Source: Alphaproteobacteria bacterium (GTDB taxonomy: Bacteria; Pseudomonadota; Alphaproteobacteria; ATCC43930; CGMCC-115725). From it: a stretch of 64,000 nt of DNA. Both the position numbers and the translations under genes were made by a program. The notes beneath the pieces are model-generated. The model did no database searches and was not told the origin of the DNA. It saw only the letters and a list, made by a program, of their open reading frames with translations. Position 1 is the stretch's first letter; each line of letters starts with the position of its first letter. Below are positions 40,692-49,110 of the stretch, piece after piece. The stretch lies in NCBI GenBank assembly GCA_028871455.1, contig JAGWNF010000006.1, positions 1 through 64,000 of the forward strand, written 5' to 3'.

Positions 40692-41999
40692 ATGAGCCAG
40701 GAGCCTGCCCCATCCCCGGCGATCGCCTTCGCCGGCGGTCCTGCCTTGCACACGCAATTCGCCGCCCTGGCGCGGGAACTCCACGCGCGACCCTATGGCG
40801 TCGCCGCCGCGCCGGCGCGCGTCGTCCATCTGGCGCTCACCGGCGGTAACAGTGCGGCGGAGCGCGCCGGCCTCGCGCAATTCTGCGCCCTGCATGCGGC
40901 GCCGGCGCCGCCGGAGGCGGCGTCGCATGTCCAGCTCGAATGCGCCGGCCTGCGCTTGACCTGGGAGCGCCACGCCGAGTTCGCGACCTATACCTTTATA
41001 TTGCCCTGGCGCGGCACCGCGTTGTTCGAGCCGGTCGGCGCGCTGCCGCTGCCGCACGATTGGATCGCCCGCCTGCCGGGCCAGGTGATCGCCGCGGTGC
41101 AGCTCGCGCTCGTCGCCGGCGAGCCGCCGCCGGAGACCGTCGCGCAATCGCTCGGCGATCACGCCATCGTCGGCGGCTTCGCCGCCGGCGGCCTGGCGCA
41201 GCTCTGGACCAATCTGCATCCCGATCACGAGAATTTCGTGCGCATGGTCGTGCTCGGCGGCGCGATGTGGTCGCCGCGCCAGGCCGGCCGGCTGGTGCAG
41301 CGTCTGCTGGAGATCGACACCTATACGATGATGGCGCTGCTGGCGCTGCCGCTGGCGCGCGAGATCAGTCCGGCGGTCACCGCAATCGAGCGCAATCTCG
41401 CCGGCATCGCCGAGGCGACGACCAGCGCCGACGCGCTCGAGGACGAGCAGGCACTCCTGAAGCGGTTATCGGGCTTTGCCGCCGAGCTGGCGACGCTGAG
41501 CAGCCGCACGCCCTATCGCTTCGGCGCGGCGCGCGCCTATTACGCGCTGGTGCAAAAGCGCATCGAGGAGCTGCGCGAGAAGCGCGTCGAGGGGCGGCAG
41601 ACGATCGGCGAGTTCATGGAGCGCCGCCTGACGCCGGCGATTCGGACGATCGAGACGATGGAGCGGCGCCTCGAAACCTTGTCCGAGCGGGCATCGCGCG
41701 CCAGCGACATGCTGCGCACCCGCATCGACGTGACGCTGGCGGCGCAGAACCGCGACCTGCTGCTGTCGATGAACCGCCGCGCGCGGCTTCAGCTGCGGCT
41801 GCAGCAGACCGTCGAGTTCCTGTCGATCGCCGCCATCACCTATTATGGCGCCGGCTTGGTCGGCGACTTGGCGCAGGGGGCGACTTCGCTGGGCTATGCC
41901 GCGAACGAGCCGCTGGCGGTCGCCACCGCGGTGCCGGTGATCGGCGGGCTGCTCCTGGTCGGCCTGTGGGCGTTCCACAAGTGGCTCGACCGCGACTGA
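40692..41999 (+). CDS. DUF3422 family membrane protein
   Basis: 435 residues. N-terminal LHTQFAALARELHARPY and the FMERRLTPAIRTIETMERRL coiled-coil-like stretch, then two C-terminal hydrophobic segments (FLSIAAITYYGAGLVGDLA and VATAVPVIGGLLLVGLWAF). This matches DUF3422, a widespread alphaproteobacterial family of unknown function, likely anchored in the inner membrane by its C-terminus. It lies alone between a terminator and a 207-base gap. Confidence 0.85.
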   Translation: MSQEPAPSPAIAFAGGPALHTQFAALARELHARPYGVAAAPARVVHLALTGGNSAAERAGLAQFCALHAAPAPPEAASHVQLECAGLRLTWERHAEFATYTFILPWRGTALFEPVGALPLPHDWIARLPGQVIAAVQLALVAGEPPPETVAQSLGDHAIVGGFAAGGLAQLWTNLHPDHENFVRMVVLGGAMWSPRQAGRLVQRLLEIDTYTMMALLALPLAREISPAVTAIERNLAGIAEATTSADALEDEQALLKRLSGFAAELATLSSRTPYRFGAARAYYALVQKRIEELREKRVEGRQTIGEFMERRLTPAIRTIETMERRLETLSERASRASDMLRTRIDVTLAAQNRDLLLSMNRRARLQLRLQQTVEFLSIAAITYYGAGLVGDLAQGATSLGYAANEPLAVATAVPVIGGLLLVGLWAFHKWLDRD

Positions 42000-42206
42000 A
42001 TCGAAGGCCGCGACCGCGGCTCAGCGGGGTTGCGATTTATTGGCGGGCGCGATCGTCGGTGAATTGGTGAAAAGGCCGGCAAAAATTTTCGGCCGCGGCG
42101 CAGCGTCTCTCTCGCCGGCAACGACTCGTTAACCCGTGGCCACCTAGCCTATCCACAACCGGGCGGCCCCAGATCTGGGGTTGGTAGGAAGCCAGCTAAT
42201 CAAACT

Positions 42207-42563
42207 ATGCCAATGGCCCAACTCGTTTCGCCAGCTATCCCCGCATCCGAGCGATGGCCGAACGTCAATCGCCGCCTCAACAAGCGTCAGGGACCGGAGC
42301 AGATCACGCTGACGTTTCTCGGCGCCGATCACCCGGTCCTCAACTGGTCCCAGGGCGGCGCGCTCGTCACCGACTGCCATCCGCACCTGGAGATCGGCGC
42401 GCCGGTCTCGGGTGTGCTCAGCATCCGCGGGCACAGCGGTCTGTTTCGGTTTTCCGCCAGGCTGCTGCGGCGCAACGAGCGCACGCGCAAAATTGCCCTG
42501 CGCTTCGACAAACTGTCGCCGACGGTGTCCGATGTGCTGGCGCGCTGCGCCGCGGAGACCTAA
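42207..42563 (+). CDS. PilZ-like domain protein
   Basis: 118 residues. WPNVNRRLNKRQGPEQITLT, an internal NWSQGGALV and HPHLEIGAPVSGVLSIRG resemble a PilZ fold. The RxxxR and (D/N)xSxxG c-di-GMP signatures are only partly present: NRRLNKR for the first and NWSQGG for the second. Binding of c-di-GMP is therefore possible, not shown. The 207 bases upstream (42000-42206) contain no gene I can support. A second ATG two codons in is possible. Confidence 0.65.
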   Translation: MPMAQLVSPAIPASERWPNVNRRLNKRQGPEQITLTFLGADHPVLNWSQGGALVTDCHPHLEIGAPVSGVLSIRGHSGLFRFSARLLRRNERTRKIALRFDKLSPTVSDVLARCAAET

Positions 42564-42586
42564 AGCGTACGCGCCGGAGACCTACT

Positions 42587-43348
42587 TTAGGTCGACGGCT
42601 CGACGCGCTGCGCCGGTCGTCGTGACATCACCAGCAGGCAGGCGACGATGAACACCGCGATCAAGGCAGAGGCGAGCGGCCGGCTGAGCGCTAGGCCGCC
42701 CTGGTTCGCGGGCTGGTCGAGAAAGTCGCCGGCGGTCGCACCGAGCGGGCGCGCGAGAATGACCGCGGCCCAGAACAGCAGAACCCGCGAGGTCGCCGTC
42801 CAGAAATAAAGCGCGGCCACCGCCGCCAGGCCCGCGGCGAAGATCAGCGCGCCGCGCGCCGAGCCGAAGTCCCAGCCGTCGGACACCCAGTCGCCGAGCG
42901 CGGTGCCGAGCGTCTGCGCGAAGGTGATGGCGATCCAGAAAAAAATCTCCGTCTTCGGCGCGTTCACGCGGCCGACGGCGATCGTGCCTTGGGTGCGATA
43001 CCAGACGGCGAGGGCCGCGAGGACGCATAGGAACAGCAGCGTCGAGCCGCCGGCATAGCCCAAGCCGAGCGAGCGGTCGGCGAAATCGGCCAGGGTCGTG
43101 CCAAACATGGTGCAGGCGATCATGGTCGCCCAGAACAGGCCATCGTAGAGTCGCCGCGCGCGGATTTGCGCGACGACCAGCACGATGAACGCGGCGAAGA
43201 ATAGCGCCGTGCCGCCGAGGTAACCCCAGTCGAGCGTCGTCGAGACGGCGTCGCCGCCGGTCTCGCCCAGCGTCGTCGCCGCGACATAGATGATCCAGAA
43301 GCCCAGCGTGACGGCCGGCAGCTTGCTGGCCGGCGACGGCGTATTCAT
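42587..43348 (-). CDS. COG4705-family membrane protein
   Basis: 253 residues, about eight membrane segments arranged in four internal repeats. Each repeat begins with a T/P-L-G-x-x-x-G/A-D-like motif: TTLGETGGDAVS, TTLADFADRSLG, QTLGTALGDWVS and RPLGATAGDFLD, followed by a glycine-rich helix. This is the pattern of the uncharacterised membrane-anchored COG4705 family. Aspartates inside membrane repeats suggest ion or proton handling, which is inference. It is convergent with the PilZ-like gene. Confidence 0.8.
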   Translation of the reverse strand: MNTPSPASKLPAVTLGFWIIYVAATTLGETGGDAVSTTLDWGYLGGTALFFAAFIVLVVAQIRARRLYDGLFWATMIACTMFGTTLADFADRSLGLGYAGGSTLLFLCVLAALAVWYRTQGTIAVGRVNAPKTEIFFWIAITFAQTLGTALGDWVSDGWDFGSARGALIFAAGLAAVAALYFWTATSRVLLFWAAVILARPLGATAGDFLDQPANQGGLALSRPLASALIAVFIVACLLVMSRRPAQRVEPST

Positions 43349-43536
43349 GGCGATCCCCCCGCGACGTTGTTATCGGTGCGCGCCTTAAGCGGCGCGATTG
43401 TCGGCGCCATAAGTTGCCGTCGCGAGCCGCGGCTGGCCAGCAAATAATAAGGTCACGGACCCAGACCGATAGGCGCGAGTGACGGCGCCTTGATAGGCCG
43501 GCGCGCGGCGAAGAAGAGGTCAGGTGTCGATAAAGC

Positions 43537-43612
<76 letters not shown>

Positions 43613-43695
43613 AACTCGTTGATATAACTAGCATATTTTTAAAGACCAAGCTAGGATAGGGGCCTCTGTGAGGATTTTTGTGAGGACTCCGGTCC

Positions 43696-44745
43696 ATGAC
43701 GGTCTTCAAGCGCGCGGACTCACCCAACTGGTTCATCGAATTCCAGTACCTCGGCCAGACGGTGCGCCAGAGTTCCGGCACGCCGTCCAAAGCGACGGCC
43801 AAGGCCCTCGAACAGCGATTGCGCCGGGAGATACAGGATCGAGTTGCCGCTGGCAAGCTCCCGACCATCCTCTTCGGCGACGCCATCGATCGCTATTTTG
43901 ATACCGTCCTGTCACCAAGGGGTAAAGACAAGGTGCGGGCCAAGGACATCTATGTCCTGGACAAGCTCCGCGCCCGCTTCGGCGCCGAGACGCCCTTGGA
44001 CGCCATCACCAGCGCCGACATCGCCCGATACCGCGACGAACTCGTCACCAAGCACAAGCTCGCGCCGTCGACCGCCAATCGCGAAATTTCCTACATGCGG
44101 GCGATCATCAACCGTGCCGCCAACGACTGGAACATCTCGACCGCGCCGTTCCGGGTGAAGATGTTCCGGGAACCGCCGGGCCGCGTCCGCTGGCTCACGC
44201 CGGCCGAAGAGAAACGCCTGCTGGACGAATGCTCGTTCCATCTGCGGCCGATCGTGACCTTCCTGATGGATACCGGTTGCCGGAAGGACGAAGCGCTGAG
44301 CCTAATGTGGCGCGACGTGACGTTCGAAAAGGGCAGGGCGCGGATACGGATCGAGGCCGATCGCACCAAGAATGCGACCGCGACTGGCAAGGCCGTGCCG
44401 AAACGCACGACGCGGTTGCTGCGCGCATTGTACAAGAACCGGCCCGAAGGCGCGGACCACGTCTTCCTGTTCGTCCCGAAGACCAAGAAAGGAAAAACGC
44501 CGCGGCCAACCCGTCCGTTGGGCAATATCCAGATCGGGTTCAAGGCCGCGTGCCGGCGAGCGAAGATCGAGGATTTCAACATCCACGATCTGCGTCACCA
44601 TTACGCCTCACGTCTTGTCCAACGCGGCGTGCCGATCCAACGCGTTCAGCGCCTGCTTGGGCATAAGTCCATGCGGATGACCGAGCGCTACGCTCATTTG
44701 GCGCCGTCGGATTTGGACGATGCGGTCGCGGTGCTCGACCGTTGA
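43696..44745 (+). CDS. int: Tyrosine-type site-specific recombinase (integrase)
   Basis: 349 residues: N-terminal SAM-like core-binding domain (about 60-150; AITSADIARYRDELV) and C-terminal catalytic domain. The catalytic residues are visible: Arg in MDTGCRKDEALSLMW, Lys in the ADRTKN turn, HDLRHHYAS, His in LLGHKSMRMTERY and the nucleophile Tyr in TERYAHLAPS. It will catalyse integration and excision of the island at tRNA-Thr, whose repeat ends 83 bases upstream. Its 3' end overlaps the convergent HTH gene by 52 bases. Confidence 0.95.
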   Translation: MTVFKRADSPNWFIEFQYLGQTVRQSSGTPSKATAKALEQRLRREIQDRVAAGKLPTILFGDAIDRYFDTVLSPRGKDKVRAKDIYVLDKLRARFGAETPLDAITSADIARYRDELVTKHKLAPSTANREISYMRAIINRAANDWNISTAPFRVKMFREPPGRVRWLTPAEEKRLLDECSFHLRPIVTFLMDTGCRKDEALSLMWRDVTFEKGRARIRIEADRTKNATATGKAVPKRTTRLLRALYKNRPEGADHVFLFVPKTKKGKTPRPTRPLGNIQIGFKAACRRAKIEDFNIHDLRHHYASRLVQRGVPIQRVQRLLGHKSMRMTERYAHLAPSDLDDAVAVLDR

Positions 44746-45008
44746 AGCGAGGCCAGCTTGCGTTCGCGCCAGCCCGATGTTGAACGAAGCGGCGGCCTGT
44801 GGGCGAGGGGAGTTGCCCGTAACGGGGCGAGGATCACGGGCTCCACGCGCCGCCCCGCCATGTAGGCGTCCAGGTCCGCCTTGAGGAAGCGCGGCGTCCG
44901 GCTTCCGAGCAAATGCCGCGCAATCCTCAATCGGTCGAAGTTGCGCCGGCTGATCCGGAGATAAGAGGCGGCTTCCCGCGGGGTCAGCCATACAGGCTCA
45001 TCGGTCAT
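44694..45008 (-). CDS. AlpA/excisionase-like helix-turn-helix protein
   Basis: 104 residues beginning TDEPVWLTPREAASYLRISR followed by RTPRFLKADLDAYM, the winged-helix pattern of MerR/excisionase-type domains (helix_turn_helix_17). Next to an integrase this is typically a directionality factor or regulator. The C-terminal 50 residues are basic and low in complexity and lie antisense to the integrase 3' end, which is unusual. The start is set by the domain at 45008; the open frame to 45212 has no support. Confidence 0.8.
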   Translation of the reverse strand: MTDEPVWLTPREAASYLRISRRNFDRLRIARHLLGSRTPRFLKADLDAYMAGRRVEPVILAPLRATPLAHRPPLRSTSGWRERKLASLQRSSTATASSKSDGAK

Positions 45009-45085
45009 GCGACCAGAATGGCTTGGCGACGACCCGCGAAGCCAAACCAACCACGCCAAAAAAACAACGTTGGGCTTGGGAATTC

Positions 45086-45310
45086 CTATCGATGGATATT
45101 GAGTTTGTAGAGACCGCGCTTTATGCGAATGAACAATTCGGTGGTTTTGCCATTGCCCGCGGTATGTTTGGCGAGAAATACGCGATATGTGTTTTCCGCC
45201 CAACCCGGACATGCGGCCTTGACCATCATTGCATTGAATGGTTCGGCAAGGAGCCCGGATCGGACCGCTGCGTAGATTTCTGAGGCGAATTCCTTCATAG
45301 CGGCGCCCAT
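45086..45310 (-). CDS. Small protein of unknown function
   Basis: 74 residues (MGAAMKEFASEIYAAVRSGL, then PGWAENTYRVFLAKHTAGN and ELFIRIKRGLYKL). The C-terminal half has the look of a small winged-helix or DNA-binding domain, with a TY-x-x-FL-x-KH pattern that I have seen in restriction-linked hypothetical proteins, but I cannot name a family. The second ATG (45298) is an equally possible start. It sits between the excisionase-like gene and a larger unknown gene, all on the minus strand. Confidence 0.55.
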   Translation of the reverse strand: MGAAMKEFASEIYAAVRSGLLAEPFNAMMVKAACPGWAENTYRVFLAKHTAGNGKTTELFIRIKRGLYKLNIHR

Positions 45311-45340
45311 TGCAATGCGTTTGAACGCTGCTGAAACCGC

Positions 45341-46084
45341 TTAGCGTCTTTGGCGCGGAATTAATTTCTCCAGGGCCTTACGAATTGATTCCTTGCTCAG
45401 CCCGCGATCCTTCGGGAATTCACCCGGATATAATTCGTGAACACGTTTCCGGATCAATTCGATGTTCTGTTTCTGAAGATCATGATTGGGCAGCAATTGA
45501 TCGGCAATCAGCCAGCGAATGGTTTCTTCGATTTCCGCCGATGATGGCAATGGCCCGCGCTTGGAACGATGTTCCGACGCGGACGATTGCTTCAATTCCG
45601 CATCAATGTCCGGGGCCAATCCCGACTCAAATACCAATACGGACAGGAATTCGAGGTCCGGGCTTTTGACGGCCGAATTCTTCCAATCGATATATTGCCG
45701 GTCGAATAGGTCGGACGGGATTTTCATCCGGCGATTTTTCACGTCGCGGGGCCGCTTATAGCCATAGGCGACGTATTGCCCTGAACGAATGCCCGATAGC
45801 AATTGCTCGGCCATTTCAATGTGGGCGTGCATCGAAGCCGTCGTGACCGCGTCGGCCTCCCGGACTTGGCGTATCGCCTCCGCATATCGCGGGTTGCGCG
45901 CCTGCTCTGTATTCTTGAGGCCCTCCAGGATCACTCCGGCGGTACGCGCAACGAAAGCCATTTGCCATGGCGGCTCGCCCGCCTTCCGCAGCTCTTCGGG
46001 CGCGAATTCGCAGGCGGCATCGCCTAAGGGGATGCCGAGGCTCCAGATATCGCGGCGCGGTGCGACAAGGCCATCCGGGCACAT
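45341..46084 (-). CDS. Protein of unknown function
   Basis: 247 residues, soluble, no signal peptide. It opens CPDGLVAPRRDIWSLGIPLG, has a central helical part (MHAHIEMAEQLLSGIRSG, then YVAYGYKRPRDVKNRRMKIP) and a basic C-terminus (LSKESIRKALEKLIPRQRR). I recognise no domain. I prefer the ATG at 46084, which has GGGACAGT upstream; a TTG at 46123 is in frame. It is minus strand with its neighbours in the left island arm. Confidence 0.65.
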   Translation of the reverse strand: MCPDGLVAPRRDIWSLGIPLGDAACEFAPEELRKAGEPPWQMAFVARTAGVILEGLKNTEQARNPRYAEAIRQVREADAVTTASMHAHIEMAEQLLSGIRSGQYVAYGYKRPRDVKNRRMKIPSDLFDRQYIDWKNSAVKSPDLEFLSVLVFESGLAPDIDAELKQSSASEHRSKRGPLPSSAEIEETIRWLIADQLLPNHDLQKQNIELIRKRVHELYPGEFPKDRGLSKESIRKALEKLIPRQRR

Positions 46085-46132
46085 ACCATACTGTCCCGGA
46101 GAACACCCTTTTTGGTCAAGCAATCAACGCGA

Positions 46133-46342
46133 TCAATAGCCTAGACGGCGTTCTTTGTAATTGTGGTCCCGTGAAAGAGAGGACGGGCCAAGACTCACGT
46201 TGCGCAGTCCGTACACGATCAGCCAGAACGCACACCACGTGACCAACGCCTTGGCGCCCCCGGCGATGAACAGACACAGCATGACAATCGGGAAAAATAC
46301 GATCCGCCAAAAGCGATAAAGGATGGAATGGTGTTCGGTCAT
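46133..46342 (-). CDS. Small membrane protein
   Basis: 69 residues, mostly one hydrophobic hairpin: FWRIVFFPIVMLCLFIAGGA and ALVTWCAFWLIVYGL, then a short polar tail. No family recognised. The ATG at 46342 has GGGGA five bases before it. A 7-8-7 inverted repeat lies 35 bases upstream (46377-46398), a possible operator, and a TetR-like gene lies beyond it on the same strand. Confidence 0.6.
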   Translation of the reverse strand: MTEHHSILYRFWRIVFFPIVMLCLFIAGGAKALVTWCAFWLIVYGLRNVSLGPSSLSRDHNYKERRLGY

Positions 46343-46376
46343 GTCATTCCCCATGGATTGCGACCACCGATGATCT

Positions 46377-46398
46377 AGTTCCGGATCGTTACGGAACT
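46377..46398. promoter_or_regulatory. Candidate operator: 7-bp inverted repeat, 8-base spacer
   Basis: AGTTCCG and its exact complement CGGAACT are separated by eight bases. The site lies between the TetR-like gene and the small membrane protein, in the position of an operator for the latter. TetR proteins bind palindromes of about this size, but binding here is inference. Confidence 0.45.
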
Positions 46399-46435
46399 TC
46401 CTTAGACGTGATCATTAAACCTGATCGTTCAGCCA

Positions 46436-47335
46436 TCATATCAATTTGAACCGTCGCTTGCGGGGCCGTTTGATCGGTTTCTCGGTTTTGCGCCGCTCAG
46501 CCTTGGTTGCCAAGGTTACGGCGTCCTCCACGTCGATTGGATGCCCTAGCGTGAATTCAGGTTTCCGCGAGGCATTCACCTTCTTTTCGTAGGCCCTCAA
46601 CGCGCTTCGGTTGACCGCGTATTCGAACTGAAGCTTTTCGGGAAACTCCGCGTCCGCCGGGCGGAGCGCCGTATCGGCGACACTGCGCTTGCCGGGAGAT
46701 AGGCCGAGATATCGCAGCACGATATCGGAATAGGTCTCGGCCAGCTTTCGCTCGCGGCTCGCGGTGAGTGGAATCTCGTGCCGCCAGGCTTCATCGGCCG
46801 CCATGGCAAGAACCATTTCCATAGCCATGCGGATAGACTTTTGGGGCTTGGGGATGGTGAGCTTGGGCGCGAGCAGCTCCACGGCTCGATCCGCGACCGC
46901 CGTGCGGAATTTCAAGTAGGGCTCGACGGCCACTGGCTTGCTCATGCCAAGCCGAAGCGCCAGCTGGGTAATGCCGATCGTCGGAACCGTAAGGGTGCTG
47001 GCGATGATTTCATCCACCAGCCGATAGACGATCGTCTGGGGTGACGCGTCCTTCCATGTCCCTGGCGTCATCGCCCGATCGAAGGCCTTGATCCGCTCCT
47101 TAAATGTCACGTAGATCGCGGCGTATTCCAGGGCGCGCTTGTTCGGGAACCGGCGATAAAAGGTATGGAGCGTGCTGCGCGCATCGCGGCAAATCATCGC
47201 CACCGAAACCTTCTCGTAATCCTCCCAGGCCAGCCGTCGCGCAAGAGCGCCAAGGAAATTCATCGTGCGGCCATGTCGGCCACCCCGACCGGTAGCGCGC
47301 CGTCTCCTCCTGCGCAGATGTTTTCGTTTGAACAC
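46436..47335 (-). CDS. TetR-like transcriptional regulator
   Basis: Up to 299 residues. LARRLAWEDYEKVSVAMICR followed by LHTFYRRFPNKRALEYAAIY has the TetR/AcrR N-terminal HTH pattern (helix-turn-helix then the FY-x-x-F-x-NK motif). The middle is helical, like a TetR ligand domain, and the tail is very basic (RRKTEKPIKRPRKRRFKLI), which is unusual. The start is uncertain: GTG at 47335 gives an Arg-rich extension, ATG at 47263 starts at the HTH. No ligand can be inferred. Confidence 0.65.
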   Translation of the reverse strand: MFKRKHLRRRRRRATGRGGRHGRTMNFLGALARRLAWEDYEKVSVAMICRDARSTLHTFYRRFPNKRALEYAAIYVTFKERIKAFDRAMTPGTWKDASPQTIVYRLVDEIIASTLTVPTIGITQLALRLGMSKPVAVEPYLKFRTAVADRAVELLAPKLTIPKPQKSIRMAMEMVLAMAADEAWRHEIPLTASRERKLAETYSDIVLRYLGLSPGKRSVADTALRPADAEFPEKLQFEYAVNRSALRAYEKKVNASRKPEFTLGHPIDVEDAVTLATKAERRKTEKPIKRPRKRRFKLI

Positions 47336-47769
47336 AAAAGACCCCGTTTAGATCCACGCCGTTCGACGTTTACGACCAACGCTCGAATGCCTACGGCCGA
47401 CCCAATTTTTGGATCTTTCATAACGTAATCCGGATTCTGATTATAACAATAGCGAGTCAGGGTCATAACCATCCGAGCGCCCGGCAAAAACCCTGTAAGC
47501 AGATATTACGCCCAAATCTCTACGATCGAGTTATTAGCTTCGTTGACCACCAACAAAAACTGCGCAGGACGCGTCGCAAATTCTGTGATGTACTGCGGCA
47601 GGCCAGCTGATTCGTAATCAGTCGGTCTGCAGTTCGAATCCGAGCGTTGGCACCACGTTTTCCAATGATTTAGTCGACGTGCACAAAAGGAACAGAAAGC
47701 GTGCGTAGGCGCATAGTAGGCATTTTATGGCAGCCCGAGTGATCAGCGCGGCGGCATGAGCGAATTCAC
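47336..47769. other. Gene-poor stretch between the two island arms
   Basis: About 430 bases of lower GC with no supported gene. It holds the 3' half of a tRNA-Thr(CGU) at 47606-47655. It is the upstream region of both the TetR-like gene (minus) and the first kinase (plus), so promoters are likely, but I cannot identify them by eye. Confidence 0.6.
47606..47655 (+). tRNA. Relic 3' half of tRNA-Thr (anticodon CGU), probable old attachment site
   Basis: From 47606 the geometry of a tRNA 3' half is exact: anticodon stem GCUGA/UCAGU, loop UUCGUAA (anticodon CGU), five-base variable loop, T arm with UUCGAAU loop, seven-base acceptor strand, A and CCA. The T stem has two mismatches, and the 26 bases upstream show no acceptor or D arm. 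It is therefore not a functional gene. Such fragments are left where an element integrated into a tRNA gene. Confidence 0.7.
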
Positions 47770-49110
47770 ATGCCACTTCGAGTGATCGGACAGATAGGGC
47801 GTGGCGGATTCGGGATCGTAGAACGAGTACGCGATGGCGGCGGGCTGGAATTTGCTCGGAAGACATTCAACATCGGAAATCCAGCGGCGCTGACACGCGA
47901 CCTTGCGGAGAACGTGAAGCGCCGATTCGTGCGGGAAGCCCAGGTGCAGAGGGCCCTGAGACATCCTAACGTCGTCCCCGTGATTGACGCAGACCTGGAT
48001 GCCGACCCACCGTGGTTCTTAATGCCTCTGGCGGAAGCATCGCTGCAGATGGATATAGACTTCGACCGCTCGCTGGGCGGCGACGCTCTCACGCCTATCA
48101 TGGACATAATATCCGGACTGGAGGAGCTCCATGAGCAAGGCTACTTCCACCGAGACCTGAAACCAGCGAACGTTCTGCGTTTCACCGATCAAAACGGCGG
48201 TAGCGCTGCTCGTCGCTACTATGCCATCGGTGATTTTGGATTCGTGTGTCTACGTGATACGCAGGTCTCGACCCTTACGCAGACGGGTATGCGGCTGGGC
48301 TCTGACTTCTATACCGCTCCGGAAATAGTCGCTGATCTTCGTGCAGCTTCTCCCCAATCTGATATTTATTCGCTTGGGTGCATTCTTCACGACCTGTTCG
48401 GACAAGAGCAGCGCGTGCCGTGTGGCGAAATCCGAGAAGCGGGCGACTATGGCGGAATATTTCTGAACTGCACCCGCAGAGACCCAGCTCGACGGTTCCG
48501 ATCGGTCGCGGCAGTGCGCGATGCAATTCTCGCAACCCAACACACGGCCGTTGCGAACGTAAGTGCCCGAGCCCGCCCCTTGGTCGACATTCTGAAACAG
48601 GCCGAGCCGCTTACTTCAGGGCAGTGGGACGAGATAACCGACGCCGTCGAAAATGATCCTCACTCGGACTCGGCCCGGGGAATCTTCCATCAGCTAACGA
48701 TCGGTAGAATTGACGAGCTCTGCACAGGACATGCCGTCGCCGCTCGGCGCATTGCGATCGCATACGCGTCTTGGATCAAAGAAAGCGCCTTCAACTTTGG
48801 TGATTGCGATGGGTTGGCCAACCGGCTCGAGCGGTTTATGCAGGTAGATGATCTGGAGGTCAAAGCAGAATGCTTGCTAGCACTTCTCGACATGGGGACG
48901 AGCCATAACCGTTGGTATGTCGAGCAAATGTTCACTCGCCTCGCCAACGGCAGTATGGATGACCGGCTTGCCCGCCGGCTAGCAGTCGAATTCCGCACTG
49001 ACGAACAACGTGCATGCAGGGCGATTGCGCACTTGGAAGGTTCGATCTCGTTCGACCGAAAGGATCTACATCCAATCCTTGTCGCCACACTGGCTGAGAT
49101 TTGCGAATGA
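47770..49110 (+). CDS. Cytosolic Ser/Thr protein kinase with helical C-terminal domain (STK1)
   Basis: 446 residues. Residues 5-255 are a complete Hanks-type kinase: glycine loop IGQIGRGGFGIVERV, Lys 31, Glu 56, YFHRDLKPANVL (Asp 129), GDFGFV (Asp 155), YTAPE and SDIYSLGCIL. Residues 260-446 are a helical domain I do not recognise (LTSGQWDEITDAVEND, VEQMFTRLANGSMDDRLARR). There is no membrane segment. The stop overlaps the start of a PP2C phosphatase by four bases, a kinase-phosphatase pair made from one transcript. Codon use is lower in GC than the host. Confidence 0.9.
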   Translation: MPLRVIGQIGRGGFGIVERVRDGGGLEFARKTFNIGNPAALTRDLAENVKRRFVREAQVQRALRHPNVVPVIDADLDADPPWFLMPLAEASLQMDIDFDRSLGGDALTPIMDIISGLEELHEQGYFHRDLKPANVLRFTDQNGGSAARRYYAIGDFGFVCLRDTQVSTLTQTGMRLGSDFYTAPEIVADLRAASPQSDIYSLGCILHDLFGQEQRVPCGEIREAGDYGGIFLNCTRRDPARRFRSVAAVRDAILATQHTAVANVSARARPLVDILKQAEPLTSGQWDEITDAVENDPHSDSARGIFHQLTIGRIDELCTGHAVAARRIAIAYASWIKESAFNFGDCDGLANRLERFMQVDDLEVKAECLLALLDMGTSHNRWYVEQMFTRLANGSMDDRLARRLAVEFRTDEQRACRAIAHLEGSISFDRKDLHPILVATLAEICE

